Source: Azadirachta indica
Lineage: Eukaryota > Streptophyta > Magnoliopsida > Sapindales > Meliaceae
Length of the DNA stretch: 64,000 bases
Direction of reading: 5' to 3'
NCBI GenBank assembly: GCA_022749755.1
Contig: CM040446.1
Span: 1,418,966 to 1,482,965 of the forward strand
This document shows positions 11,890 through 24,075 of the stretch, in pieces. How positions within the stretch are numbered: the stretch's first letter is position 1; every line of letters begins with the position of its first letter. The notes under the pieces are model-generated. The model did not search any database. It had not been told where the DNA came from and saw nothing but the letters and a program-made list of their open reading frames with translations. Made by a program: the position numbers and the translations under genes.

Positions 11890-13496
11890 CGAAAACTTAC
11901 TAACGAATCAAAATCCTTTCTTTTTCTTTCTTTCTTTCCTCAGTTATCTTCAGGTTCAACCTATATATATATATATATATTAATTATCAATTTGTTTATT
12001 CTGAATGAATGAAAGAGATCAAATCAACCAAGAAAACATGGAGGAGGTGAAAGCACTAATGGTTATTGTATATATTGATAACGGAAAACAATTAAAACGA
12101 GAGAGAGAACAAATTTTTCAATGGGACTGCTAGTGGGATGGGGGAGACAGAAGAGGGTCCACTCCATTGATGATCACAAATCTCAATCATGTTAAAAAAA
12201 CAACTGCAAGAAATGCTAGGCAAAATTAAAAGGTGAAGGAAAAAATTAAGGAAGCTTCAGTGTAATTTACATGGTGTAGGTATGGCTTTATTTCTTTTAT
12301 TTTTATATTTTACTCACAAGAATAATCAATAATATATAGCACACCAGGAAAGACGGACAAGATATTAGATAGAAAGGAGGAGGCAAATGGCAGGTGTGAG
12401 GCACGTGACTGACCGAGACAGAACCTCGTCTTCTTCGTCCCAATGAAACGAAATGAAGACAGTGCTGTTGGATTTATGTGTTTGCTGGGGGAGATGTAGG
12501 TGGATTTGTTTGTTTCTTGAGAAAATTCGGACAAGAGAAAGAGGAAGAAGGGCGGCTCTAAATTCTAATATACATGGTGGGTTTTTGGATCACTTGGCTA
12601 ATGTTGCCATATCAATTTATACTTATGAATTTGTATAGTGATTTGAAAACATAGTCCTCGTAAAAATTTATATCTATAATATTATTGAATTTTAAAGCTA
12701 TTTAATGGCATATTTTTATGTGATATTTTGGAGAATAATAAAAATGTATATTCCAATAAACTTATTAAACGTATGCTTATTTTATTTATGGTTTTCTTAA
12801 AGAAAAAGTGGCTATAAAATTATATTAGCTAGTTACAAAAGTTATGAGATTAAATTCTATTAAAAAAAAAAAAGTCTTACTTTTAATAAATGAGTTGTAA
12901 GTGACAATAATGCGAATAATACTTATATCTAATTAACTTTTTTTTTTTTAAGAATAAGATAATAATTATATTTAATGTGTTTTTAATATTCTATATAATA
13001 ATACATAAATAAACAAATTGGAGTGGACACAATTCCACTATCTCCAGAAACGGATTAATGATTAAGCAAAATATATTGTTAATTTGGGCACCTAAAAAAC
13101 AAATTGGCGTGCTGTAATATTTTATTGCAAAAGGATCATAAAAATGATGTCTATCATGTGATTGACAAATGAAAAGCATAGTGAGGGTATTCAAATTCAT
13201 GGTAGCAGAATCACATATTTATATTTTATTCAATATCTTAATAACTAAAAGTGAAACGTACCCACAGTCGTATTATTTATTTACTTATTTTCTTAAAGTG
13301 GAATAATTAACTAATAATTATTGTGATTAAGATATGACAAAATAGGTTGAATGGTGCTGATCTGGTCATCACTTTCACTTTGTCTATATTACTAATTTAA
13401 TTAATTAATTAATTAATTAAGTGATTGATTGATTGATTGATTAATTACGTATAGAAGATTTTGTTGTGGAAAAAAAATTTTAATATTATTTTTTGA
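11890..13496. other. Intergenic, AT-rich
   Basis: The promoter region of the minus-strand RING gene is followed by AT-rich spacer. Simple repeats (TTAA)n and (TTGA)n occur at about 13395-13444. Open frames at 12310-12534, 12453-12638 and 12991-13200 show no family features and are not called. Confidence 0.5.
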
Positions 13497-13968
13497 AGTC
13501 TAAGTTAGGGTCGGATTTGATTCAAGTTTTTAAAAAATTAAATCAAATTCAAAAATTTTGAATTTAAAATTTTTGAGACCAGCAACAAGAAGAAAAATTC
13601 AAACCGGACCACAACGATTATATGTTAAAACTAAATTAAAATCGAATTAATTAATTCAATTTTTAAATCATTCGATTTTTGGATAAATGTATTATTTTTT
13701 TAAAATTTTTTAATATATTAAACAATATCGTTTTATGAAAATATGATAAAACGACGTCGTTTAAATAAAAAATATTAAAAAATAATATTTTCGGTTCAGT
13801 CTGAAATTTTTAGATTAAAACCAAAATCAAACCAAAAATTTTAAATTTTTTATTTTAAAAACCGAAATCAAACTAAATCATATAAAATACCATATCGAAT
13901 TTGTAAATTTCGGTCAAATTTTAATTCGGTGTGAATTTAATATGATTTTCTGCCCATCCAAGTCCAGT
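13497..13968. mobile_element. Probable degenerate MITE with 14-bp central palindrome
   Basis: The left part carries GGTCGGATTTGATTC-like text and the right part carries the roughly complementary TTTCGGTCAAATTTTAATTCGG. Between them are many A/T-rich variants of 'CCAAAATCAAACCAAA'. A perfect 14-bp palindrome, AAACGACGTCGTTT, lies at 13749-13762. This texture is typical of plant non-autonomous hAT-like repeats. No target site duplication was identified, so the ends are approximate. Confidence 0.4.
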
Positions 13969-14067
13969 TCTTAGCTTACATGTTAAAGCTAAAGGAATAT
14001 ACTCAAGATATTTTCACAAATTTTTTCTAAACTTTAACAAATATTTGTGATAATTTACAGTAACATC

Positions 14068-14739
14068 CTCTGTTAGATTATTATAACTATGTATTGACTG
14101 TTAATAAAGCGTTAAATAGTTAAAAATAATCTCATAAACACATGTTAATAACATCATAGTCCAAATTCTTTTGTTACTTATTCATTTTTTTTTAACTCTT
14201 AACCTATTAACTAAAATGTAGTAACAAAATCAATTTTTTATTTTTGATTTATTATTATTATTATTATTATTACTTTGTATTTATTTTTATTTATTTATTT
14301 ATTTTATTTTTGTTGAAGAATGGAAAATAATAATTGTTATTGCTTGAAAATAGTAAGAAAAAACCAATTTTTTTAGTGTTATTTTTCTTATTAGTTTATC
14401 TTTTTGACATTGAATAATAGTATTATTTTATTATTTTTATTATAAAATAAAAATAATAATAAAAGAATAAAAAAAAACAATCATTATTTTATAATTTTGA
14501 ACAAAAATAAAAAAAAATAAATGCATAATAATAATAATAATAATAAAATCAAAAAAAAAAATGTATGAATCTCAAGTATTATATTTAGATTAACAAGTTA
14601 AGAGTTAAAAGAAAAAAGTGAATAGGTACAAAAAGATAATAAAATTATTATCTCATTAATATGTGTTGATAAGATTATTTTAATTAAATAACTCTTTTCT
14701 ACTTGAACAGCAATCGCATGCGTAATGTATAAACAGAGA
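14068..14739. mobile_element. Foldback/MITE element, long inverted repeat
   Basis: The left arm and the reverse complement of the right arm align over some 250 bp. Matching blocks include AATAATCTCATAAACACATG (left, near 14130) with AATAATCTTATCAACACATA (right arm, read in reverse near 14680), and TTTAACTCTTAACCTATTAA with TTTAACTCTTAACTTGTTAA. The arms carry (ATT)n tracts nearer the centre, and the hairpin turn is near 14400. The outermost pairing seems to be CTCTGTT with AACAGAG at about 14069 and 14735. No protein is encoded. This is a non-autonomous element or a foldback remnant able to form a long hairpin transcript. The family is not assigned. Confidence 0.65.
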
Positions 14740-14938
14740 TGGAGCAAAAGTCTTGCGGTTCCCAGTGTGACTTTCTTTTTGCATTTGCCTTCTTCATTAT
14801 TCATTCAAATCAAATGCATATTTGGGAACATCATCAACATTACATGCTTTGCTTTGCCTGCCTTAACTTTAGTCTTTGGTTTGGCAGCTACCCCCTCTTT
14901 GAGCTTCCAAATTAAATTGCATCAATTTCCTTTCCCAT

Positions 14939-15070
14939 TTAATGACGAGTTCTAAAGAAAGAACTTTTGGTTCTCTCACTTACACTCTTTTTCCTACAGA
15001 ACTGATAGCTTCGCAAGAATAGCTGTCTCTTCTCCATCTGCTCCATGTATCCCAAAGAATCACTGCTGCT
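14939..15070 (-). pseudogene. Fragment of a small basic plant protein family
   Basis: A minus-strand frame contains MEQMEKRQLFLRSYQF followed by CRKKSVSER. From memory I recognise this as the conserved N-terminal block of a family of short basic plant proteins of unknown function. In those proteins the block is normally followed by a long Arg/Lys/Trp-rich helix. Here the frame ends after KSSFFRTRH, so that helix is absent. Upstream, the nearest good ATG (at the MCSEP reading) is in another frame. I read it as a truncated remnant rather than a working gene; a short spliced gene is possible. Confidence 0.4.
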
Positions 15071-16201
15071 GGTTCTGAACACATGGTGGAAGCTGGTGAT
15101 GATGGTTCTGATTTTGCTGCAGCAGCAAAGCCATCTTGTGTTGTTGTTTTCACTCTCTGTTGTGGAATTGAATTGTGTGCTAGCTGTTTGTATAATTGAA
15201 AATGGTTCGTGTTGAAACGTAGGAAGGGCTGAAGCAAAAATCACATTTATGATCAAATGAAAACTTCACTAAGTTTAAATTCAAGAGGTGCACATTTGGT
15301 GCAATACTTCCCAAACAAAGAATTAGCGAATAGTGCACTAGCATGAGATAATTGAAGGCCAGATACCTCATAAATCTAGTAAACTAAAAGATTGAAAAAC
15401 AACTTCTATCTCATAAAATAAAATGCAAATGTAAGATACAAAGGTCAGAGGAAAATCAAAAATTTCAACGTTGAAATCAGAAACTAATGTCAACCATAAA
15501 ACGGAAAAACATCGAGTAAAATGTGCACAATTCAAAACTTAAATTCCAATATGATAAAGGATAATTAATACTTTTTAATGCAATTGAAGGGATTTAAATG
15601 TTCAAAAGAGAAGTATGTGTTTCTTTTTCAGAACATTTTCTAACCACTAAAAGGTTGTGTTAATTTTCTTAAAAAAAAAGTTGATAATGCAGATTCTTGA
15701 AGAAAATATAAATTATGAAACCATCCCCCAACATTTAAAGGTATTCCCTACTTTTAAGAATTGTTTGGAATCAATTAAAAAATTTATAAATATTTCACTT
15801 ATAAATAAATAAACTCTAATAATAACTCTCTTATAACTTTTTACAATATACATTTATGATTTATTATTTAAAGTTTCAATTATATACAAATAGAACCCAA
15901 TAAATAAAAAATATGGCAATGGGACAAAATTATTTCAAAAATATTACATACAATAAAATATTAATATTTTATTAAAAACATAATACGAGCATTCATCAAA
16001 ATTTACAAGCCCATTAAGTAGGTTATCAAGATTTTCCCATCTTGAACTAAATGATTTACGGCCATCTTCCACTAGGTATTCAGCTATTATACATGCCTAA
16101 ACTGAGAACTATCAACTTTCTTTTAAAGACAATCCCTCATTTCAATTTACGTGATTAGAAAATATTTTCGCAACAACAAATTATACATCCTAAAAACATA
16201 T
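15071..16201. other. Intergenic, AT-rich
   Basis: No coding signal beyond the fragment to the left is visible. The right-hand part should hold the 3' untranslated region of the CPL4-like gene. I see nothing else. Confidence 0.5.
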
Positions 16202-16554
16202 TTATCTTTTGTCTTTTCTGTGTCTGACTGGGAAGTTCTCTTCAGGTTGCTTTCGCCATAAAAAATTTGCAGCCTCTATCCACTGCGGATGAACCAAAAA
16301 CTTCTTCTCCTTCACTGCCCAACGAGATTTCTCAGTTCCAACATCTTTTGAAACTACATGTGTTACAGATATATCAAGTTTTGTCACGCATGTAGCTCCT
16401 AATTGTTCAGCCATTTTCCACAAATGGTGATTATCAGCCTGGAAACTGGTCGGGGTAACACCAGTAAAGACGATTTTACACCCTTCTAACACTTCTGAAC
16501 GAACTATTGTCAGCAACTGAAAAGCAAGACAATTAATATCAGAGATCTTGATGA

Positions 16555-16585
<31 letters not shown>

Positions 16586-19024
16586 CTTCATACTGGCACT
16601 AGTTCACAACTCAATGGAGTTCTCATTGGAACCTATTAAACCCCACTTATACATAATGGTCACATTCAGTTAAGAAACATCTTAATTACCTGCCTCACAT
16701 CTCTGCCTCCAGGATTGTCACCATATTCCTACAATAACATTTCAGATCAATAGTCAAGCACACAAAACAAACAACATAAACTTCAACCAACAGATTTAGA
16801 GGAAAAATGTTGTACATTAAAGAACATATGATGTATTTGCTTAAGAACTTTGAGAACAGACGCAAGTGCTGCATCAGGCTCACTCTCATCACTCTTCAAC
16901 TCGGAGAGAGATTTACAGTTGTAGCCGAATTGTTGACAACTTGAAGCAAAGAAGTGATATCTTTCCACGAGTATCAAGTTGTCCCTACGCTTCGCCCATA
17001 CCTAAGGTAATGCATGTCAAAACAAAAAAATTTAGATGTTGATAAATTCCTTTTAAATAATTGCATTTTCCAAGAAGATGGAAATGAAATCAAATATTCT
17101 TAAAACATATGCAAAGGCTTCTATATTTGCAACAAAACAGAAGAAAGAATAGCCTTTCCAGTAACCCAAAAAAGGAAAAAGAAAAATGCCCTGCCAGATT
17201 TTTGCTCCAATGAAATATCATATTCAGGGCATGATCTGCCCATGTTAAGAAGCAATATGAAAATAAGTCATTTGTAATTATACTTACACTCTCTGTGTCA
17301 TCAAGGATCAAAACAGCACTTTCTTGTCCCAGCACCACATCAAGACCCTTACGATCTCTTTGAGTGCCATCATCTCGTGAAATAACTCTATTACTAAAAT
17401 ACTTCCCATCCGGATCAAGCAGCTTAGCCATCTCTAATGCATATGGTCTGTCACCCATTGTGTATATGTACATCTCAAACATTTGACTTGCTTCTTCCAA
17501 AAATGTGCAAACATAAGGCCTCAATTTGGTCATCATACAAAGAAAATCCAAGATGAAGAGGTTGCCTTTTGAAACATCTAGTCGTTTAAAAACATTTGAA
17601 ACCCATTGTTAATAAATAGGAAAAGTCACTGAAATGTACAATTGTGTAAAAAGATTATCTAATGCAACAATAATCATAGATAAATAGATGTCAACCACCC
17701 TGTATACAAAAACATTTTGAACGAAGCATTATTAATAGGTAAGCAACTAGTTGAGAACCATTATTAGCTTGCTGAGTACGCTAGGGATATCTCATCAGCT
17801 ACTTAAATTGATATTTAGTGTTATTTTGCTAGTAGTTCAATGTAGTCCCAGACCACGCCTAGTCAGATAAACAAATACTAGCACTTACCTTGCGAAGAAT
17901 TTATTTGACTCTTCAAATAATCCTCCTCTTGAGTCAAATGCATCAACCGAGTTGAATTTAGTAACGTATGATCAAGGTCAAGCACCAAGTACAGCTTTCT
18001 ACAACATAACAAATTTGTTGTTTCTTCACTACGCAATCTAACTACTTCATCAATTTGAATCCTCAGAGCCTGCAAGTAATAGAATTATTCCCACATTTTA
18101 TTAGATGAAAGTAATAAACATGTTACAAAAAACTGATATAATTATTGCAGACATAGCAAAAAAAAAAAAAAAAAAAAAAACTAAGCACAAACCTGAACTG
18201 AAACTTCAAAGTTGTTTCCCACACTTAATTTATTAATCCAATCAAATGTAATAAATCACATATTACACATAACTCTAAGATTATCATGTTACACATAGCA
18301 AAAAATAAGAATATTAAAAAAAAACACATTAGTATAATCATGTTACACATAGCAAAAGATAAAAATAATTAAAAAAAAAAAGAGGCACAATCTAAAATCT
18401 AGAATTCCACAAAATAGCGAAGATAGCGTCAAAAGAAAATTACCCTGTGTATGTACCCCAATGTTACACTAGATTCCTCTTTCAATCTTAATCCACATAA
18501 AGAGCACAACCCACCAAAAGAATTTTCTCGGCCACATTCATGCGATCTTGAGGATGCCTCTGTAAATTATAACAGGTCGAATTCACATCAGTTCATCCAA
18601 AATACTTCTGTAACGTATAACAAGTCAAATTCGCCTAAATCCATCCAAAAAAAACCTCAAAAAAATTGTAAATGTACATGATCCAGTAAAACCTAGTTCT
18701 AACATTCCAAAAGATTTGGCTCAAGATAAATTTTTTTATGTCCTCCAAAAAATTTTACCAGTGGTATTTTCGAGATTTGCAGGGGATGTATCCTCATATT
18801 CCAGCTGGCTTTCAAATATCTTAGTTCTTTTTCTCCTACAAATTAAAAGAAATACTTTATAAGAAGGATTTTCTCTTATATATAAATATGAATTTAAAAA
18901 TTCAAACAATTATATTAAATTCTTAAAAATACCTGTTGTCATGAAGAACATGCTCATTCTCAGCTTCTCCTTCATCGAAGAACTTCTCAAGATATAAAGC
19001 AAAGTCGTGGACAGCAAGACTCAT
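16202..19024 (-). CDS. CPL4: CPL4-like RNA polymerase II CTD phosphatase (FCP1 + BRCT, 431 aa)
   Basis: The eight coding exons are 19024-18933, 18835-18759, 18559-18444, 18069-17889, 17577-17288, 17001-16816, 16728-16690 and 16516-16202. All phases agree and give 431 residues, close to Arabidopsis CPL4. The N-terminus is acidic, followed by a Cys-containing patch (HECG, LCSLCG; about 64-80). The FCP homology domain follows, with the catalytic DLDHTLL at 126-132 (the two Asp of DxDxT are present), then YIYTMGDR, ILDDTE and ERYHFFASSC. A C-terminal BRCT domain (about 335-425) ends in LWRKQPEENF. The enzyme dephosphorylates Ser of the polymerase II heptad repeats in the nucleus, and the BRCT domain is thought to bind the phosphorylated tail. 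The ATG directly follows an acceptor (TTTCAG), so a 5'UTR intron is likely. An (A)n run of about 20 and an (AT)n tract lie in introns. Confidence 0.9.
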
Positions 19025-20403
19025 CTGAAATTAAATATGTAAAATATATTAACTTAATCAAATTAATACGAGAATTAAAAATTAGTCACAGAATGTGGGT
19101 TGCATGACAAAGTAGAGAGAAGAAAACATGAGAAAGAAGTGAAATCATAATTTAATTTTTATTCTTTGTTTATTTATTTGTGTTTGTTTTTTAAAGAATA
19201 CAAATTCCCCCACCAGTAAGTACTCGTCCATGTATTTTTTATTTTTATAAAAATGAAATAGATATTTTTCATTTATCTAAATTAATTATAATGTAATCGA
19301 AAAGGCTCTTAATGATGGTAAAATAACTTCTAACAAGTGAACTAAGATAATTAGGTAACTTGGCTGAACTAAAATGTAGTTTTCAGCAAATTCAAAAGAT
19401 AACGATAAAAGAAAAAGCAAAAAGACTTATTCTTTCAATTCTCTTTATCATTTTTCAGTATGCAAACAACAATTCTCATAATCTAGTTTGTTATTTCATG
19501 CAGGCAAGCCCAAATATAAATGAAATTCTGCAAACCCGAAACTTGTGCATAAAATAACAACCCAGGAAAAAATAGCATCTGAAAACAGCAAATATTTTAT
19601 TGGATATGAAATAAGCAATGAAATCAATCCCAAATTTGAAGGTCTGAAGCTCAGCTTCATAATCTAGCTTTATATGCAATGAAAAAGCCTAATGCCATCT
19701 GGTAGCATACAACAGGCAAAGGGCAGCACAATGTTACAACTAGGTTCTCAAATTTCCTAAAACAACAGCTATTTAAATTCATGTTAAACTACCAATTAAC
19801 GAGAAAAAGGTACAACAAGGTATTTAGAGCAGCTTTTATGTCTTCTATGATCACATAGATAACTCCACTCCAGCTTCTAACAAGTGATTCATAGAAAAGT
19901 TATGAAAAATTTGTAAGCAACCTAACAAAACAGGTCCTGAGAAAGTTCAATCAAGCATCAAAGAAAGAATATAGCAGATAAAAAGGAAATTTAAAATGTT
20001 TGATATGATAATATTTTTCAAACACAGAGCAAGGAAAATTAGCAATTAACCATATAAAGATGAAAAAGATAATGGGGCAACTTCAAAGCTGCAACTATGA
20101 AGATAATAAGACGAAAATGTAAATGGGTAACCTCAAAGCTTGAACTATTAAAAGCTCCAAAGTTTGAAATCTATGTCAAGAAATCAAGAGAACTCCCTTT
20201 CCAATCTAGGGGCTGGTAGTAAATCAAGAAATTATAAATTTAACTAGCTAGAATGATAGACCAATTCTTTTGCAATTCATAGAGTTGAAACATCATTAAC
20301 ATATACAAGAAAGGGATTAGAAATACAAAAGCTTAGAAATAAATCAAATCATCTAGAAAGTCTTGTGTAGTAATATTTATTTTTAACTAAGGGAAAGATT
20401 GAT

Positions 20404-20585
20404 AGTTGTGGAACTTTTGGGTTTTAGGATTATCATTCAACCTTATTACATATTATTATGAATAATTACCATTGAGGAAGTAAAAACTAGCAGTTATGGA
20501 ACTGGAACTTTTGGGTTTTAGTATTATCATTCAACCTTATTACGTAATATTATACCTAATTACCATTGAGGAAGTAAAAACTAGT
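20404..20585 (+). repeat. Tandem direct repeat, two units of 88 and 94 bp
   Basis: The units 20404-20491 and 20492-20585 share GGAACTTTTGGGTTTTAG, TATCATTCAACCTTATTAC and CCATTGAGGAAGTAAAAACT with few differences. A third partial start (AGTTATGGAAC) follows. Unit 2 is longer mainly through an extra 6 bp (a second GGAACT). Confidence 0.85.
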
Positions 20586-21574
20586 AGTTATGGAACTAAG
20601 AAAGAAAACTTGCCTTGCCTTTATTACTTTCTAGCCTTTGTGTAAGGCTTTTAATACGTTATCTATGGATTCCCGCCCCGCAACTTATTACTCGTGTCAT
20701 CATGCATGCCGGCTTACATAAGACAAACATTACTATTCACTAATTACATGCAATTACTTTTAGAAATCACTCAAGTAGTTTGTTGTAAACCACCATTCAT
20801 TCTTTATTAGACTCAAGTCCCACTAGTTTTTATACGCGGGACTTTCTCTCTGGTCAACATTTTATAAAATGGCTTTAAATGTTTGTAGTCTTGGTAGTAA
20901 ATATAGGTAATCTAAATGGTTGTAATATGGGATCAAATAACAATTGTGTTATGAACCATTGGGGTCAAATATGGTTCAAAACGCATTTCAGATATTTGAG
21001 TTGTGTTATAATAGGTTTCTCATGTATGCAAATTTTGCCAGCATATTATGTTTAGGTTGTAGTTGAAAGCTTAGGGCACGTACGATAACATTTACTTGTA
21101 ACACTGGAAGCAATTATTTAATTAATAATTAAGGATACATATGTGATATATATGCAAAGAAAAAAATTTGAGAGCATAACGAATGTAAGCCTTACGTTAG
21201 TACTGACATCACCCCCACACTGGAATATTTATAGCACGCTTAGCTAGAAAATTCTTCCCTCTTAAAGAATCCTGTTCTAGGAGCCATCAATATTAAACAA
21301 CACCCGGTCATACATTGCAAAGCATTAATCATCCGCCATAAATAATTCTATCATAATCCCTTAGTAAACAAAATCTAAATTTTAACCAAACTCCTCTATA
21401 TAAACCCACCACCTCTTCTCCTTTTCACTCACATCTAGAGCTAACGAAGCTTTTCTAATTACCAACCAACCATGGCACAAACACAAACACAAACTAAAAC
21501 TCCCCATAAGCTAAAATATCTATGGATCTCTTAGAAGTAGACAAGAAGAATATTCTAAGCCAAGCACATAAGCA

Positions 21575-21820
21575 GAGAAGAGGAAGCTTAAGTGTTTTCA
21601 TTACCAAAAAGAAGGGCATTTTCGAAGAGATTGCTTCTAAAGAAAGAATCAAAGTGACAGGCCAACAAACAAACAGGATGCAACAGTGATGACAGATGAA
21701 GATTTTTAGGATGCATTCTTATTGATAGCTTCAAATGACAAAACAAAAGGTGAGTGGGTAAAGCTTTTGGGTTGCACTTTTTATATGACCCTAAATAAAG
21801 CTTTGTTTTCTTCTGTACAT
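21575..21820 (+). mobile_element. Decayed Ty1/Copia gag-protease fragment
   Basis: Translation gives KCFHYQKEGHFRRDC, a Copia gag zinc knuckle (C-x2-C-x4-H-x4-C) in which the second Cys is Tyr. It is followed by stop codons and then by GEWVKLLGCTFYMT, which corresponds to the Copia protease start where the catalytic DSG would normally stand; here it reads LLG. No LTRs, integrase or reverse transcriptase were found around it. It is an old internal fragment, broken by stops and substitutions, lying in the probable 5'UTR intron of CPL4. Confidence 0.65.
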
Positions 21821-22549
21821 ACACAATTAATTAACATGTATGTACAACAAACAAAGAAAATAAGAAAAAGAAAGAAAATCTAACACCAGTACAACAAACA
21901 AAAAGAAAAGCCATTGTCTCAGCAATTTTTAATGCGAGAGCAAGCAAGCATTAAAACTCTCAAGTGGACTCCATTGTTTCAGCAGGACATCATCCAAGAT
22001 ATCAAAATTCATGCTAAGAGATCATCCAATAACTACAGTACCAGCTAGATTATCATTCAGAAATTGCAAAACCATTTTCAGTTATACCTGCAAGCAATGC
22101 AAGTGGAGAAAAAAAAACCTTAATATCTGCCTTCAAACACTTAACAGAGCAATCTAAATTAAAGGCAACTTATACAATTTGATTCATCGAAAGAAATCAA
22201 AATAATTAAACGAAATTTTCAAGAGAAATCAATTCACCAATCAAAGTAATGAACAAGTCCACATAGTTCACCAATCTCGTCATTGAAAATAGCATTAGAA
22301 ATCTAAAGAATCGGAGAAAGTCTTGAGAACTAGACCTAAAGGCAGATTAGCTAATATTTTCAGTGAAAAATCTTGAGAAATAGACATAAATAGACCTATG
22401 ATAGAAAGGGAAATATGATATTAGTGAAAAATTCAATTTCAATGCGACAAATTATAGTGTTGAACGGCGAATACCTAAGGAAGCGGAAAATATTGAATAA
22501 CAGCTGACTGAACAATAGTGTAGGCTAGTGGAGGCTAGTGTAGGCTATA

Positions 22550-22557
22550 TATTTATA
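22550..22557 (-). promoter_or_regulatory. Candidate TATA box for the CPL4-like gene
   Basis: TATAAATA reads on the minus strand. Directly downstream come three decamers of the type TAGGCTAGTG (22521-22550) and then a plausible short leader exon with a donor at 22475. Confidence 0.4.
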
Positions 22558-22559
22558 AT

Positions 22560-24075
22560 ACAGAAAACCGAATTCAACTCAAATGAGGAAAAATAAACTC
22601 CTACCAAAAATAGGAAAACTAAAAATTAAAAAAAATATATTAAATTAAAATAAAAGACTATGTCGGCCTAAGTCAATGGCTTCTGAGATTTCTTCAATTG
22701 AGGTTAATTTCAAATAGAATAGAATAATTAGAGAAAAGAGTGATAAACAGTAGATATTTCCTTATGCCGCTCAAAATACGACAAACGGAAGGGACGACGG
22801 CAATCCAGGCAGCGACGGATGGAAGGGACGACAAGCTGCGAACGCAGGTGCCTTTGCAAATAGACTTGCAAGAACATACCCAAATTAAAATGGGAGCTTT
22901 GATTTGTTTAATTTTATAGTTTTAAGAAAACGACACCGTTCTATTAAAAAGTAAAATATAATAAAATTCCCTATTTTTTATATATAATCATAAATTAATA
23001 TATAATTTTCTCAAAAATGATATATTAGTCCCATATTAACGAGGACTAAAATGTTTAAATATATAAATTTTCTCCAATATTGGCGCAGTAGAAACTAGGG
23101 CCATTGTTGGCTTAGAGAACAACTACTACCCAAGGAGAGACGACTATGCATGGTGGAAGACTAGTTTGTAGATGTTTCAATTCTCATCCATCACTATCTA
23201 CGGTGGTGATGTGAAACAGATTTCATTCAACGTGACTGATTTGCTGAGGTTCACATAGTTACCATATACATCTTATCACTAGCCGAATTATTGGAAAGTA
23301 AAGTAAAGGATTGACATGACATCATGTTTGGATATATGATTGCGTGAGAAGAAAACACTTTTCAAGAAGAATTTAGGTTCAATGTCACCTGGTCACAAAA
23401 AGTTTTCCTTTTCTTTTACAGTGGTTTTCAAAACAGGAAACAAATGTAAAATAAAACTCCTTTCCAACTTGGCAATATTATCTTTCGACCTACTGTGTAA
23501 AATTTTGCAGTAAGTCCATCATCTCCTCCATAGCGTGGATGTCAAATATGACAGAGTGAAACAGAATTGTCAGGTCATGTTTTTTAAGCAGTTTATGGAA
23601 ATAAACTTATTTTCAAGCTTGAAAATATGCAAATTTTCAGTATATTGTAGTTAGACATAAACTCAATAATTGTTCCTTCCAGCTTTCTTTAGACACTTTT
23701 TCCACTTATCAACGGTAGTTCCTTTCATTCTTTCTTTAAATTACAGAATGGACACTGCCTGTGAAGAACATGCCTCCAGGGCTGCAATAATACATAGCTT
23801 CAAGACAAATGAAACCCCAATTTAACAATGCACAATATACTGAAAACAGCATTATAGTTCAGGCTCCTCAAATTAGGCTGTGCTGATGCTAATTGTGAAA
23901 ATGAAACGGCAACCTTAACCCTAATTTACATGGCCATTTGAAAAAAAGAAACTTGCAGCTCTACTGTAATATGTTATAATATAATAATACAATGAGTAAC
24001 TCATTGCCATAAGCTTGTAAATTATACTTTTCCCTAATAGACAGGTTAAATAAAACTTAAACAAATTAGAAATTT
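22560..24075. other. Intergenic; GC-richer patch and unclassified remnant
   Basis: At about 22790-22860 there is a more GC-rich patch (GGAAGGGACGACGGC and a related copy GGAAGGGACGACAAGC). It is followed by AAAACGACACCGTT near 22927. At 23100-23230 a short frame reads NYYPRRDDYAWWKTSL and then stops. It hints at a retroelement gag-like remnant but is too short to classify. No intact gene is present. Confidence 0.4.

Larger units (their letters stand above)
19025..22520 (-). other. Probable 5'UTR intron of the CPL4-like gene
   Basis: The CPL4 ATG exon opens straight after an intron acceptor. The only good upstream promoter-plus-donor combination I find is a TATA box at 22550-22557 and a donor CCTTAG/GTATTC with its exon edge at 22475. 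If right, the 5'UTR exon is about 22475-22520 and the intron about 3.45 kb. Inside it lie a tandem repeat (20404-20585), a Copia fragment (21575-21820) and no other coding region. A more proximal first exon is possible. Confidence 0.4.

Noticed and set aside
23100..23230. NYYPRRDDYAWWKTSL reading as a retroelement gag remnant
   Set aside because: Too short and interrupted by a stop; no neighbouring retroelement domains. Mentioned only within the spacer entry.
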